NCBI RefSeq assembly: GCF_027579695.1
Contig: NC_083569.1
Coordinates: 76,495,149 to 76,559,148, forward strand
Origin: Neoarius graeffei
Lineage: Eukaryota > Chordata > Actinopteri > Siluriformes > Ariidae
Direction of reading: 5' to 3'
DNA: 64,000 nucleotides
Under the pieces are notes generated by a model. That model searched no databases. It saw nothing but the letters and a program-made list of their open reading frames with translations, and was not told where the DNA came from. Positions 20,287 through 30,741 of this stretch are shown here, in pieces; position 1 is the first letter of the stretch; each line of letters starts with the position of its first letter. The position numbers were made by a program, and so were the translations under genes.

Positions 20287-20640
20287 CCATAAGATAAGAT
20301 AAGATAAGATAAGATAAGATAAGATAAGATAAGATAAGATAAGATAAGATAAGATAAGATAAGATAAGATAAGATAAGATAAGATAAGATAAGATAAAAC
20401 TTTATTAATCCCAAAGGAAATTATTGTGCCAGAAATTGCTCAATAGCAATAGTGTGTTAAAATACAATAATACAAGCTGAAAATAGACTGTATGTAAAAT
20501 AAAACTGTACAAAAAAATAAATGCCTAAAAAAACAATGCCTAATACAACAATAAAATAACAATAGAAATACTGTAGGTTACATAAGGGGCTAAACTACAA
20601 AATTAAGATGGGGGGGGGGGGGGGAACAGTGCCTAGATAG
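20287..20640 (-). repeat. (AAGAT)n array with adjacent LINE-tail-like sequence
   Basis: About 22 tandem AAGAT units run from 20287 to 20397 and pass directly into AAACTTTATTAATCCCAAAG, a sequence I associate with the 3' ends of fish LINEs in reverse orientation. In that reading the array is the LINE's tail microsatellite. A run of G lies at about 20610-20624. No coding part is visible. Confidence 0.6.
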
Positions 20641-20750
20641 TTAGCATTCTTGATTGGCTGATTGGATAATAGCCTGAATAAGGAAGTGTACTGATGTTCC
20701 TAATAAAGTGACGTATGAGTGTAGATATCCTATTCTAAATATTATCTAAC

Positions 20751-21605
20751 CAGTGTTGTAGTCAAGTCACTAAACCTCGAGTCCGAGTCCAGTCTTGAGT
20801 CCCCAGTGTTCAAGTCCAAGTCATTAAAGAAAATTTCGAGTCAAGTCCGAGTCGAGTCCACTATTGATCCGAGTCGAGTCTGAGAACAAGACTCCAGCTG
20901 CACCATTTGACGGTGGCTGTTGCTGCCTTTATGTGAAAGCGTCTCTGCTGCTGTGTTGGACTAGCGTTACTGCTTGACTGCCCCATTTTAGTTAACAGGC
21001 TACAGATAAAAAGCTTGTTCATCGCTCAGCAAGCCCCGCCCACTATCAACAGGGCAAATAACATGAGAGAGGGTTAACACTAGCTAGTTCATCAGTCAGC
21101 AAGCAAGCCCCGCTATCAACAGAGCAATGAACATAGTGTGTCACTTACTTCTCTGGGTGGAGTCTTACCAAATGACAATTGAAGTTCGAGATTGTCCCCG
21201 TGATCTCCTCAATAGTTCTTCTACATATGGAACACATTGCAGTGCATTTTTTTCCCACTGTACGAGAAGTCTGTATAAGCAAAGCAGACAATCCTGGGGC
21301 ATTCTCTCCAGACATTTTAGTGCTGTTAACCTTAGTTTGTTCCTGAACATGGCATATGAACAGGTGAATGTGCATTCTCTTGCACGAAATTAGTATAAAA
21401 ATTAATGTAGATAGAAATATCTTATGGCAAATTATTATGGCATGTTACAAAAAATAAAGAAAAAATCAGAGTCCTCGTCTCCAATTTACGAGTTCAAATG
21501 CAGTTAATGCACAAGTCCAAGTCCGAGTCATTAGTGCTCAAATCCAAGTAAAGTCATGAGTCCTTAAAATTAAGGCACGAGTCGGACTTGAGTACTACAA
21601 GTCTG
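20751..21605 (-). mobile_element. hAT-type element with BED finger
   Basis: Starts CAGTGTTGTAGTCAAGTCAC and ends inverse (ACTACAAGTCTG), flanked by an 8-bp TSD with one mismatch (TATCTAAC at 20743-20750, CATCTAAC at 21606-21613), as expected for hAT. Long subterminal regions are rich in GAGTCCGAGTC words on both sides. Confidence 0.8.
21145..21375 (-). pseudogene. BED-type zinc finger fragment
   Basis: The 76-residue frame contains MCSICRRTIEEITG followed by SNFNCHLVRLHPEK, the C-x2-C...H-x4-H pattern of a BED finger, which is the DNA-binding domain of hAT transposases. No catalytic domain follows within the 855-bp element, so it is an internally deleted, non-autonomous copy. Confidence 0.65.
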
Positions 21606-21739
21606 CATCTAACTTCTGATAAAGATGACATAATCAGGGGTAAAGACAAAGCCTGATCCTAATTCTGCAAAGGCAAGAAATGGAATAAACGTTCATTTCT
21701 CTCATATGCATAACAATATTGTTTCTTTATAACCAAGGC

Positions 21740-22119
21740 GGGGGCGGCACGGTGGTGTAGTGGTTAGCACTGTCGCCTCACAGCAAGAAGGTCCAGGTTC
21801 GAGCCCCGTGGCCGGCGAGGGCCTTTCTGTGTGGAGTTTGCATGTTCTCCCCGTGTCCACGTGGGTTTCCTCCGGGTGCTCCAGTTTCCCCCACAGTCCA
21901 AAGACATGCAGGTTAGGTTAACTGGTGACTCTAAATTGACCGTAGGTGTGAATGTGAGTGTGAATGGTTGTCTGTGTCTATGTGTCAGCCCTGTGATGAC
22001 CTGGTGACTTGTCCAGGGTGTACCCCGCCTTTCGCCCGTAGTCAGCTGGGATAGGCTCCAGCTTGCCTGCGACCCTATAGAACAGGATAAAGCGGCTAGA
22101 GATAATGAGATGAGATGAG
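21740..22119 (+). mobile_element. tRNA-derived SINE, copy 10
   Basis: Nearly consensus copy with a GATGAGATGAG tail and 11-bp TSD ATAACCAAGGC (21729-21739 and 22120-22130). Confidence 0.95.
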
Positions 22120-22130
22120 ATAACCAAGGC

Positions 22131-22770
22131 TCACTTCTAAAACCTGTGAACAAGTTATCAAGTTTCCTCCCTACAAACATGTCAAAATTCTTCCCAAAGC
22201 ACACCTACAATGCAAACGACTTGCACAAACAAGCCGTGTTGATCACATGGAGCTCAGTCAACAATTTATTAACACAAGAGGAAAACATTCCTTACAAATG
22301 ACTGTTGTTCACACATAAATGCTTTTGTACTCTGTTAGGGAAACATCTGTGTTTGCATGTGAAATTCGAGTGCTTGGTGAGCCACGCAAACTCTAACTGT
22401 GTTAGATTCAAAATATGTATTGATTCTATTAATTACAGGCTTTTCTCCGAAGCTAAACAAATTCTCTGAGTCACATCTCAAAGGGGCAAAAAGGAGCCAG
22501 TGAGAACATTCATGAACTTTCAACTTTGTCACCCTGATCAGTTGGTGCATGGCCATAGATTGTAATCAAACCCTGAAGAATTCAGGTTTCACTTTTTTTT
22601 TCCTTCAGTGGTGATGTTTACAGAAGTTGGCAATAGACAGCAAATCTTTGTTCTCAGACATCTGTACAAGATTAAGATATGTGAGGACCTGTTGAGACCT
22701 ATTTACTCTGACCACCATGCAAACCTAATATGTTTTATGTCAGTTATCTTCAGCGATCTTTATCGAAGGG
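22131..22770. other. Upstream flank of the secreted-peptide gene
   Basis: No repeat or ORF of note. It may contain regulatory sequence for the gene that starts downstream. Confidence 0.35.
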
Positions 22771-22777
22771 TATATAA
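22771..22777 (+). promoter_or_regulatory. TATA box of the secreted-peptide gene
   Basis: TATATAAG at 22771 sits about 80 bp before the ATG. Transcription would start near 22800, giving a 5' UTR of about 50 bases without an upstream ATG. Confidence 0.6.
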
Positions 22778-22852
22778 GTAGAAGTCAGACATCTCATTTG
22801 TATCACAGAAGAAAGAAGAACAAACAAATTATAAACCAATCCTCCTGAAAAG

Positions 22853-23966
22853 ATGTCCAAGCTCGTTTTGATGATTTTCACCTTGGTCATCCTGGCCACC
22901 ATCTTCAGCAAGCACTCAGGTAATATCAACAAATTATATTACTTTAAATATATACTCTTGCATATTTAAAAAAAAAAGGCTGTTTTATGGATGTCCAATC
23001 CTTTGTAGATGTTTAATTCATATTCATATATTTATTTCATGATGATAAACCTTTCATATAGTCCAGTTCAGTTTTTTTAGAAACTAACAGAGAAATAAAT
23101 CCCAGTGAGCACAAACATGTAAACAATGTGTAAAAGGGACATCTAGAGTTTCCGCAATGTAAATATTTTAAATGTCTTTTGATGATGTGGAATAAATATT
23201 GCTCTAAAACAACTTATGATACATGATGGTATATCAAGATACCTGAGACTATATTGAAGTTGATCAGAACTGACGTGTGTTTATGGACCCAATAATGGAT
23301 ATCCATGAATATCTGTGGTCAATTGGGTAACCAAATGCTCCTGGGAATTTGTCTATATAGGGAAGTACAACCTGGTAACAAGCTGAGAAGAATAATGTTC
23401 CAGTTTCATCGTTCTATAAATGAATGTGGAATCTAATACAATTCACAATTTCTGCATCTATAGAACTGTGCAAAAGTCTTAGACACGTAAAGAAATGCTG
23501 TCAACCAAAAATGGCTTAAAAGATAATGAAATGAAATGTTTCAACATTAAAAACATACTATTAACAGCAGTAAGCCATAATAAATTAAACAAAGTCAATA
23601 TTTGGTGTGAGACGATCCTTTGCTTTAATAACATAGTAGTTTCGGGTACAATGAGTGCAGTTTTATAAGGAAATGAGCTGTAGGCTTTACTGAGCATCTT
23701 GTAGATTTATGTTTTCTTTTTTCATCTGAAAAGCGGTCTCTTATGTAACATGCTGCTCAGGTACAAAATTTTTTTTTTCCGTAACATTTAATTTTGTGCT
23801 GGAAAATAAACATTTGGAACTGTTTTTGTACTGACTTGATAATGTCGATGTCATAAAATAGAAATCTGTAACAAAGTTTGCATGAAAAAAAAATAGGGGG
23901 CCGAAGACTTTTACACAGTACTATGTGTATATGTGTGTGGGGATACACACACACACACACACACAC

Positions 23967-24038
<72 letters not shown>

Positions 24039-24503
24039 CACTTTTTTAACATTATTTGTTATATTTGTTAGTACAATCTCAGAGTTTGAAGAAGCCCAAT
24101 CAGAAATCAAGGAATCTTTGCACATGCACATGTAAGTATTCTGTTACTTTTCATTTCAGGGCTGATTTTTTTTTTTCCGCTATCCAATACAATGTTGTTA
24201 TACCAAGTCCCGATCAGAAATCATTCTCTCTTTGTCTCTCCAGTCCACAGAAACAACTATGTATCATTGAAGTCACAGTATTCCTCGAGAGCTGATGGAA
24301 CATATATTTGCAAGAAGAAGCACCAGAGTGGTAATTTATTTAACCCTTGCTTATAATATCACAGTTTATTTGTATGGCATTGATTAAACAGATTTTTAAT
24401 CTGTGTGTGTTATTGACTTTCCCCAGGTGCCAGTTTGACACAGCAATCATCTCAAAGCGAGAACAGTCGCCAATCTTTATACAGTGTCTCCATCCCTGTT
24501 TAA
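22853..24503 (+). CDS. Small secreted peptide gene, four exons, family unknown
   Basis: Exons 22853-22919, 24072-24131, 24244-24330 and 24427-24503 total 291 bases: 96 residues and a TAA. All introns are phase 1 and begin GT and end AG, with good consensus (CAG|GTAATA, CAT|GTAAGT, CTCTCCAG). Exon 1 encodes a signal peptide (MSKLVLMIFTLVILATIFS). The mature part is basic, with a C-x-C pair (SRNLCTCTF) and a third Cys in GTYICKKKH, then a Ser/Gln-rich tail ending YSVSIPV. One signal exon followed by a CxC exon recalls CXC chemokines, but the spacing and the missing fourth Cys do not fit, so I assign no function. Intron 1 holds a MITE and CA/TA repeats. An alternative acceptor six codons later would shift the frame and give a stop. 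Confidence 0.6.
23455..23925 (-). mobile_element. Non-autonomous Tc1/mariner-like element (CTGTGCAAAAGTCTTAGGC family), copy 2
   Basis: Left end AACTGTGCAAAAGTCTTAGA and right end GACTTTTACACAGTACTATG are inverse. The internal sequence matches the reverse complement of the copies at 7957 and 38084. It lies in intron 1 of the secreted-peptide gene. Confidence 0.75.
23948..24036 (+). repeat. (CA)n(TA)n microsatellite
   Basis: A CA run followed by about 30 TA dinucleotides. It ends 35 bases before exon 2 of the secreted-peptide gene. Confidence 0.95.
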
Positions 24504-24664
24504 ATTGCCATAATCTAATTTCAGAAGAGTATATTCAGGGGGATTTTTTTTATCCTTTCTCTACATTTCTCATTTGTCTGGCTGCTTGTTGTGTAACATT
24601 CAACTTAATCCATCTGGGGATATGTGTATGTATATTTTTGATATGTAGCTGATCAAGTAATTAC

Positions 24665-25060
24665 CTACACAGGAAATTTGCCTGAGTAAAATTGGCTCAA
24701 ATTTAAGAAAATTTTACTCGACGGCAGATGACATTTGGTCCCTCTCTAAAAAGAGTAAAAGGTACTCTTTTGATAGAGCTGTTTTTCCAGAGTCAGTTCT
24801 CCTCAATTCACTGTTAATATTTTACTCTTTGTGGTGGGATTTGACTCTATTCTGTCTGTCTTGAAATTACCTCTTGTACTATTTTACTCAGTTCAGAGCC
24901 ACAAGCAACTCCTATTGAGAGAAATTGTACTACTTTGTAATTTTGCTCCCACTCCAACTCCAAATATTACTCTCTAAACTCAAAATGGAGCAAAATTAAC
25001 TATTTTTGAGGAAAACGATTTAATTCTGGAAAAATTTGCTCAGTTATTTTTCCTGTGTAG
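24665..25060. mobile_element. MITE with CTACACAGGAAA termini
   Basis: The left end CTACACAGGAAATTTGCCTG AGTAAA and the inverse of the right end (CTACACAGGAAAAATAACTG AGCAAA) form terminal inverted repeats of about 26 bp. The 396-bp interior is rich in TTTTACTC words on both strands and has no ORF. The superfamily is not determined. Confidence 0.65.
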
Positions 25061-25606
25061 ACACTAATTTTCATGTATTTTGAATTGCATTGGTTCCTGG
25101 TTCTTTTGTCTCTGTCTTTTATATAAAATATCTTGAAATACATTTTTATGGATTTACTTGGCTTTACAATGACAAAGACATAACTATGTCATGTCATATA
25201 ATTTCAGATATTTTGATTAAATGTATGATGTGAAATTTTGCTCTTGTTTATCTGCTTTTGTCCTGAACAGGATGTTGTGAAACGCTGATATAATGTTTAT
25301 TGAAGTGATGTTCAGTTTGGCCAGATTCAAGTCTAAACCATGACATTAATCATGTTTCTACAAGTTTGTATCCACATGGTTGAAAACCCATTGTCTCAGA
25401 GCCAGTGCATGTCTCTTATGCATAACGCTTTCTTTCTGAAAGTACTATCAGCTCAGCTCCTGGTGGCCCATGAAATTCTCACGAAGCTCTATGTTTATGT
25501 ATCATGTGAAGATGAGGAAACACAACCACTATATGGCTGTTTGAATGGTTGCAAGTGTGCTATCAGGTTTAGTGTTACTCATTAAGAATTCAGCATGGCT
25601 TTATGG

Positions 25607-25637
<31 letters not shown>

Positions 25638-26271
25638 CAAAATGTCCATTAAAATTAAAGAAATGTGAAAAGGTTCAGATAGTAAAATTCCCTTTCCATT
25701 TGATCAACCAGGTCTAGAAATTAAACTGGAAGAGCAGCTCATTTAAATTTCACTGCCATGAACAAATTTACATATGTAAATCTTTAAGCTGGACTGTGTA
25801 TTTTTTGCCGAGGCCCTTCGAAAATTCTGATATGATTTCAACATGCATATTTTTGTTTGTTTGTTTCAATGAATGCATGCTTTCTTGAGCTGTTTCAGGG
25901 TTTTAACCCTTTTATTTCCAACCAAAATCTTAACAATGGAATAAGACTTGAATAAATTATACATCGTCATTATATGACATCAAATAAGCTAAAAATTTAC
26001 AGAAATTTCACTTTTAGTTATCAAAAATCCTTACACCTTCTCTGAAATGAGAATTAATATATAGAAGGAATCTTAGGAAGCTCAGCCAATCAGAACATTG
26101 CCCACTATTTTTTTCAAGGTACAGTAACAAAAACCACCTGTTGAATTTTAAGGGATAGAAAGATGTTGGGAAACTGAATGAGGAGTGGTATGTTTTGGTA
26201 CCTATGGTGTGAATGTGAGAGTGAATGGATATTGTATATTGTATAAATATAATAAACAGAGTATAGAAATA
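25061..26271. other. No recognisable gene
   Basis: AT-rich. A GAA microsatellite lies at 25604-25637. The 81-residue ORF at 25340-25585 has no motif that I recognise. Confidence 0.4.
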
Positions 26272-27897
26272 CAGTTGTGGTCAGAAGTTTACATACAGTG
26301 ACATGAATGTCATCTTGGAAATGAATGTCATGGCAATATTTGGGCGGTCAATGATTTCTCTGAACTGTTCTTTTTCTGTGGCAGAATGACTGTACAGCAT
26401 ACATCTTTTTTTTTTTTTAAAAAATGGAATTTGGTGCACAATTTTCTTTGGGTTTTCTGAAATCAACACAGTGTCAAAAGTATACGTACAGGGTCAAACT
26501 TTTACATACAGCACACCTAATATTTGGGTAAAATGTCTCTTCACAAGATTCACCATGACCAAACATTTTTTGTTTACCATGAACAAGCTTCTGGCAGAAT
26601 TCTGGTTGGATATTTCACGACTCTTCATGGTAGAATTGTTAGAGTTCAATTAAATTTGTTTTTTGTTTTTTTTTATTTTTCTTGGCATGGACTCATTCTT
26701 ATAAGCACAGTCCATATACTTTCAATAGGGTTGAAGTCAGGACTTGTTTTAAGCTTAATTTTAGCCTGCTTTATTCTCCACAACCAGTTCTGATATGTGT
26801 TTGGGTTCATTGACCTGTTGTGACTCCCAATCATGTTCAAGCTTCCAATGGTTTGAGGTTATGCTGAAGAATTCTGAGGTAGTCCTCTTCCTTCATTATT
26901 CCATCCACTTTGTGCAATGAACCAGTTCCACTGGCAGCAAAACAGCCCCAGAGTATGATGATCCTACCACCACCATCAGCTGGTACAGTGTCCCTCTGTA
27001 CATGGTGGTCATTGTGGCCAAACAACTCAATCTTTGTCTCATGTGACCATATAGCTTTCCCCCAGAAGGCTTTTTCTTTGTCCATGTGGTCAGTTGCAAA
27101 CTTTAGTTAAACTTGAAGGTGTCAATTTTGGAGCAGGGGGTTAGTTCTTGGATAGCAGCCTCTTAGTCCATGGTGATATAAAACTCACTGAACTGTAGAC
27201 AGTGATCCATCAGCTTCCAGTTCATGGCAGGGCTGTGCCATGGTGGTTCCTGACAATCTGAACCAATTTCCTTACAGCTGAGGGTGACAGTTTAGGTTTT
27301 CTTGAAGCAAAGTGGCTTGGCAAAGTGACTACACCTTCCAGTAACTTACATACAATTATTTGAACTGATCTTGGAATTTGCAGTTGTTTAGAAATGGCTC
27401 TAAGAGACATTCCTGAGTTGTGTACATCTGCCATCCTCTTTCTCAGATCTGCACTGAGCTCATTGGACTTTCCCATTTTACTGTGTGTTGGTCAATGCAA
27501 TGAGTGCTGTAAACAAACTCTTTTTATGAAGGCACAGAGAAGCTACCAGCTGTAGTCAATCATGATCACTAACAGGAAGTTAAGAGACCTTGGCCTTGGC
27601 AAGAGAAGAGACATTTTGGAAATTTCAGCACCTCTGAATTAATAATCTAAGTGAATGTATGTAAATTTTTGACCCTGTATGTATAATTTTGACCCTGTGT
27701 TGATTTGAGAAAACCCAAAATAAATTAAAACTTCTGCACCAAATTCATGTTTTTTTCTATTAAAGAAATATGTTGTACAATAATTTGGCCACATAAAATG
27801 AACAGTTCAGAGAAATCATTGAAAGCCCAATATTGCCATGACATTCATATCCAAGATGACATTCATGTCACTGTATGTAAACATCTGACCACAACTG
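26272..27897 (-). mobile_element. Tc1-like transposon, family 2
   Basis: The terminal repeats CAGTTGTGGTCAGAAGTTTA CATACAGTGACA and their inverse are both flanked by TA (26270-26271 and 27898-27899). The length of 1626 bp is normal for a complete Tc1. The termini resemble those of the salmonid-type elements. A direct GGGTCAAA/GACCCTG repeat lies inside each end. Confidence 0.9.
26837..27476 (-). pseudogene. Tc1 family 2 transposase, decayed
   Basis: The N-terminus MGKSNELSADLRKRMADVHN and IPRSVQIIVCKL give the paired-like HTH. A frameshifted second part reads WGKAIWSHETKIELFG, where the family has WSDETKIELFG: the first catalytic Asp is now His. GGGRIIILWGCFAASGTGSL follows and then coding potential is lost, so the last two catalytic residues are not recognisable. 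Confidence 0.8.
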
Positions 27898-27899
27898 TA

Positions 27900-28543
27900 C
27901 ATGATAAGGGAAAGTTCATTGCAGCTTTTGAGACTTAAGCATTAATATGACTGAGATAGTTTCTCAAAGTGATCACTACAATATCTGTTGGAAAAGTGGG
28001 CTGTGATCTCGTCATCTGAATCTAAACACCACAGGTTCCTCTCTCTCTCTCTCCTATGTCATAAAGCTGTTACAGCAAATGTCATCATCATCATCATCAT
28101 CATCATCATGGAAAAGGCTACTCATAACTGGCATCATCTTTACACTCATGCCAGGAAGTTATGCAAATCATAGTCTGGGAATGAAAATAAAATAAAAATA
28201 ATGCCTCCTGCACCTTACGGTGGCGGAGGCATAACAAACCACTCAGTCAGAAACATACCTCGTGAATACAGTATATGTGTTGTTTCCACAACAGGCATTT
28301 TCCCCATAGCTAATATTTTTATTCCAATAACCCTGGCAATGAAGCAGGTAGGATAAAGAGTAGATTAAAAAAAATCTACTCAGCAAGTAGATCACACCCT
28401 GAGCTGACACCATCATGTCAGTTTACTGTTTATAGTACACACAGATCACATGAGCACACACTCTGTTGTGAGAAGGGAGAAGGGTGTACTAAAAAGGTAT
28501 GTTTCATTCTGGTAGCATGGTGTATAATGAGTCCTGTATTCAG
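27900..28543. other. No recognisable gene
   Basis: Contains a CT run near 28038 and a (CAT)n microsatellite at 28081-28109. No long ORF. Confidence 0.4.
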
Positions 28544-28686
28544 GACATTTAAAGTTGAATATGTACGAGACTTGAACATGGAAAGACTCCCTGTAGAGTT
28601 GACAGTGGTCTGGTCTCCGCCTGGTAAAGTTTCTGATGGTCAGTGGAGCACTGGACTGTATGAATATTGGGGGGACATGGACTACT
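28544..28686 (+). CDS. Possible first coding exon, PLAC8/cornifelin-like
   Basis: An acceptor (GTATTCAG) at 28543, an ATG at 28578 and a donor T|GTGAGT at 28686 bound a 36-codon exon ending in phase 1. It encodes MERLPVELTVVWSPPGKVSD then GQWSTGLYEYWGDMDY. The W-S-T-G-L-x6-D spacing near the exon end recalls the first coding exon of PLAC8/cornifelin genes, which is followed by a Cys-rich exon. No Cys-rich second exon was found before the SINE at 28748 or beyond it. It may be an orphan exon, part of a gene with distant exons, or chance. Confidence 0.3.
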
Positions 28687-28747
28687 GTGAGTGTCTTCCT
28701 CTTCTGGGATGCCTTATAGAGATATTGTAGGAATAGTTTAAGGTGGG

Positions 28748-29122
28748 GCGGCATGGTGGTGTAGTGGTTAGCGCTGTCACCTCACAGCAAGAAGGTCCAG
28801 GTTCGAGCCCCGTGGCCGGTGAGGGCCTTTCTGTGTGGAGTTTGCATGTTCTCCCCGTGTCCGCGTGGGTTTCCTCTGGGTGCTCCGGTTTCCCCCACAG
28901 TCCAAAGACATGCAGGTTAGGTTAAGTGGTGACTCTAAATTGACCGTAGGTGTGAATGTGAGTGTGAATGGTTGTCTGTGTCTATGTGTCAGCCCTGTGA
29001 TGACCTGGCGACTTGTCCAGGGTGTACCCTGCCTTTCGCCCATAGTCAGCTGGGATAGGCTCCAGCTTGCCTGCGAACCTGTAGAACAGGATAAAGCGGC
29101 TAGGGATAATGAGATGAGAATG
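28748..29122 (+). mobile_element. tRNA-derived SINE, copy 11
   Basis: Full-length copy with 13-bp TSD AGTTTAAGGTGGG (28735-28747 and 29123-29135). Confidence 0.95.
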
Positions 29123-29407
29123 AGTTTAAGGTGGGTGGAGCACAGAAGCACGGCAGGCCAGAACTCAGTTCTCACAAACGCTTTTATTGCGCTTTTCAGC
29201 GTCTTACATTTAGCTCGCCCACACACATGCACACAAGTGTCAAGGTTGGGGGAGAGCTCCCTTCCTCTGCTCTCCCTCTCCTCTTATTGAGGTATTTCAC
29301 TCACGTGACCAAGTCATGTGACGCTGCCATTTTGGACGGCACGGCTCGAATCAGTTTGAATGCGAGGAAGGCGACAAACGAAAAACATAAAAGAAAAAGG
29401 AGCGAGA

Positions 29408-29751
29408 TGCAGAAAACACCTTCACTATCCAGCGACGTAGGGCATTTACAGGGCGAGCAGAGGGAGAGGGATTTGCAAAAATTGAGGTTAGCAGGCTTAG
29501 AGAACGACGTTTACCTGCTTCCACCAGGATTGTTCACTGACGTACGGAAGTACACGAAGCCCTCGTCTTTACCTGACTTCGGCCCACATGATCTGTATAC
29601 CTATGTCGTTAAAAACCCATCGCCATACACAGGTATTGATCTGAAAGCGTATACGAGTTTGGATACCTACAAATATTTTGTGTCAGGCTGGGTAACATGC
29701 CTACATCAGCGGGTCGTCCCTGGAGCTGGTGGTCGCCATCTTATTACAGCT
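29408..29751 (+). CDS. First exon of a SWIM/YqaJ-type transposon protein
   Basis: From ATG 29408 the frame reads MQKTPSLSSD, then LENDVYLLPPGLFTDV, YTKPSSLPDFGPHDLYTY, and KYFVSGWVTCLHQRVVPGAG GRHLITAK, ending at a good donor AAG|GTTTGT (29751). Many fish and invertebrate transposon proteins have an N-terminal block DLxxYLV...AYxxFxxGWV...V, followed by a SWIM zinc finger and a YqaJ-like nuclease domain. The block here matches that front part. No SWIM or nuclease exon lies in this element, so the product would be truncated. The family call is from memory. Confidence 0.5.
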
Positions 29752-30063
29752 AAGGTTTGTTCACATTTTCATTTACTTTTGGTCCTCAGGATAAACAAAA
29801 TGTTATTAAATGTCATTGAAATAACTTCTTAGTCTGTTGAGACATGGCCCGTTATAAATTTGCTGTTACCAGGCAATGACCAAGAACTGTATTATTAGGG
29901 TCGGTGTAGTTGTAGCAGTGTATTAGCAGCTAGCTGTTAGCACTAGCTAATGTCAACAACATCGTAGCTAGTATGTTACTGTAGCAATGTTTACGTTCAG
30001 TCATTTGGATGACTGTTAAAACCTTTCAGTCTCAAGTTTTTCCTTTACTGGATTTACTAGTTT

Positions 30064-30415
30064 ACTGAGCCATCGCGCGCTCTCCGCCCGAGCCCGGAGC
30101 CATCGCGCGCTCTCCGGCCGAGCCGGGAGCCATCGCGCGCTCTCCGGCCGAGCCCGGAGCCATCGCGCGCTCTCCGGCCGAGCCCGGAGCCATCGCGCGC
30201 TCGCCGGCCGAGCCGGGAGCCATCGCGCGCTCTCCGGCCGAGCCCGGAGCCATCGCGCGCTCGCCGGCCGAGCCGGGAGCCATCGCGCGCTCTCCGGCCG
30301 AGCCCGGAGCCATCGCGCGCTCTCCGGCCGAGCCCGGAGCCATCGCGCGCTCTCCGGCCGAGCCCGGAGCCATCGCGCGCTCTCCGGCCGAGCCCGGAGC
30401 CATCGCGCGCTAGCT
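30064..30415 (+). repeat. 30-bp GC-rich minisatellite, about 11.5 copies
   Basis: The unit is GGAGCCATCGCGCGCTCTCC followed by GGCCGAGCCC. It varies at a few sites (TCTCC or TCGCC, AGCCC or AGCCG). It encodes a repeated APGSAGERAM decapeptide on the minus strand, but with the 30-bp period this follows from the repeat and does not show a gene. It contrasts sharply with the AT-rich surroundings. Confidence 0.97.
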
Positions 30416-30741
30416 CAGTAAACTAGTAAATCCAGTAAAGGAAAAACTTGAGACTGAAAGGTTTTAACAGTCATCCAAATGACTGAACGTAAATATTGCT
30501 ACAGTAACATACTAGCTACTATGTTGTTGACATTAGCTAGCTTGCCGTCCAAAATGGTGGACACCGGGGCGTCACGTGACCCTGTGACGTCAGGTGAAAT
30601 ACCTCAATAGGGCATGGTCGCTGGGGAAGGCACACAAACACAGGTTAATTCCCATCAAGTGCAGTGATTCTGCCACTTACCTTCCCTGACTCCGCCCTCC
30701 ATTCACAGACCGACGCTTGACCACGCCCCCGCTGCCACAGA

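Larger units (their letters stand above)
29283..30603 (+). mobile_element. TIR element with coding exon, long inner palindrome and minisatellite
   Basis: Terminal inverted repeats start TTGAGGTATTTCAC, extend about 60 bp to CCATTTTGGACGGCA, and are flanked by TA on both sides. From the left the element holds an exon (29408-29751), an inverted-repeat arm (29941-30070), a 30-bp GC-rich minisatellite, the opposite arm (30413-30540) and the right TIR. In the right half the arm abuts the TIR directly, so the exon region is unique to the left half. The superfamily is not settled. Confidence 0.7.
29136..30741 (-). mobile_element. LTR-like repeat split by a TIR element
   Basis: The pieces 29136-29282 and 30604-30741 together read, on the minus strand, TGTGGCAGCGGGGGCGTGGT at the start, an AATAAAA signal before GCGTTTGTGAGAACTG, and an end near GTGCTTCTGTGCTCCA. 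That is the shape of a solo LTR with TG...CA ends. A related sequence lies at 40670-40985. No internal retroelement genes and no clear TSD are present, so the assignment is tentative. Confidence 0.4.

Noticed and set aside
20287-20397. Telomere-like or centromeric array
   Set aside because: The AAGAT unit is a pentanucleotide microsatellite and ends directly in a LINE-tail-like sequence; neither telomere nor centromere motifs are present.
22853-24300. Alternative splice of the secreted-peptide gene using the acceptor at 24082
   Set aside because: It changes phase and yields a stop at 24294 and a peptide lacking the CxC pair. The acceptor at 24071 keeps a single frame to a stop in exon 4.
22853-24503. 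Calling the secreted peptide a CXC chemokine
   Set aside because: Only three cysteines, a 20-codon second exon and no chemokine fold motifs; the CxC pair alone is not enough.
30062-30403. 113-residue ORF of repeated MAPGSAGERA on the minus strand
   Set aside because: It is the translation of the 30-bp minisatellite; any 30-bp array without a stop gives such an ORF. No start context or splice sites support a gene.
30064-30415. CRISPR-like array
   Set aside because: Units are continuous without spacers and the genome is eukaryotic; it is a minisatellite.
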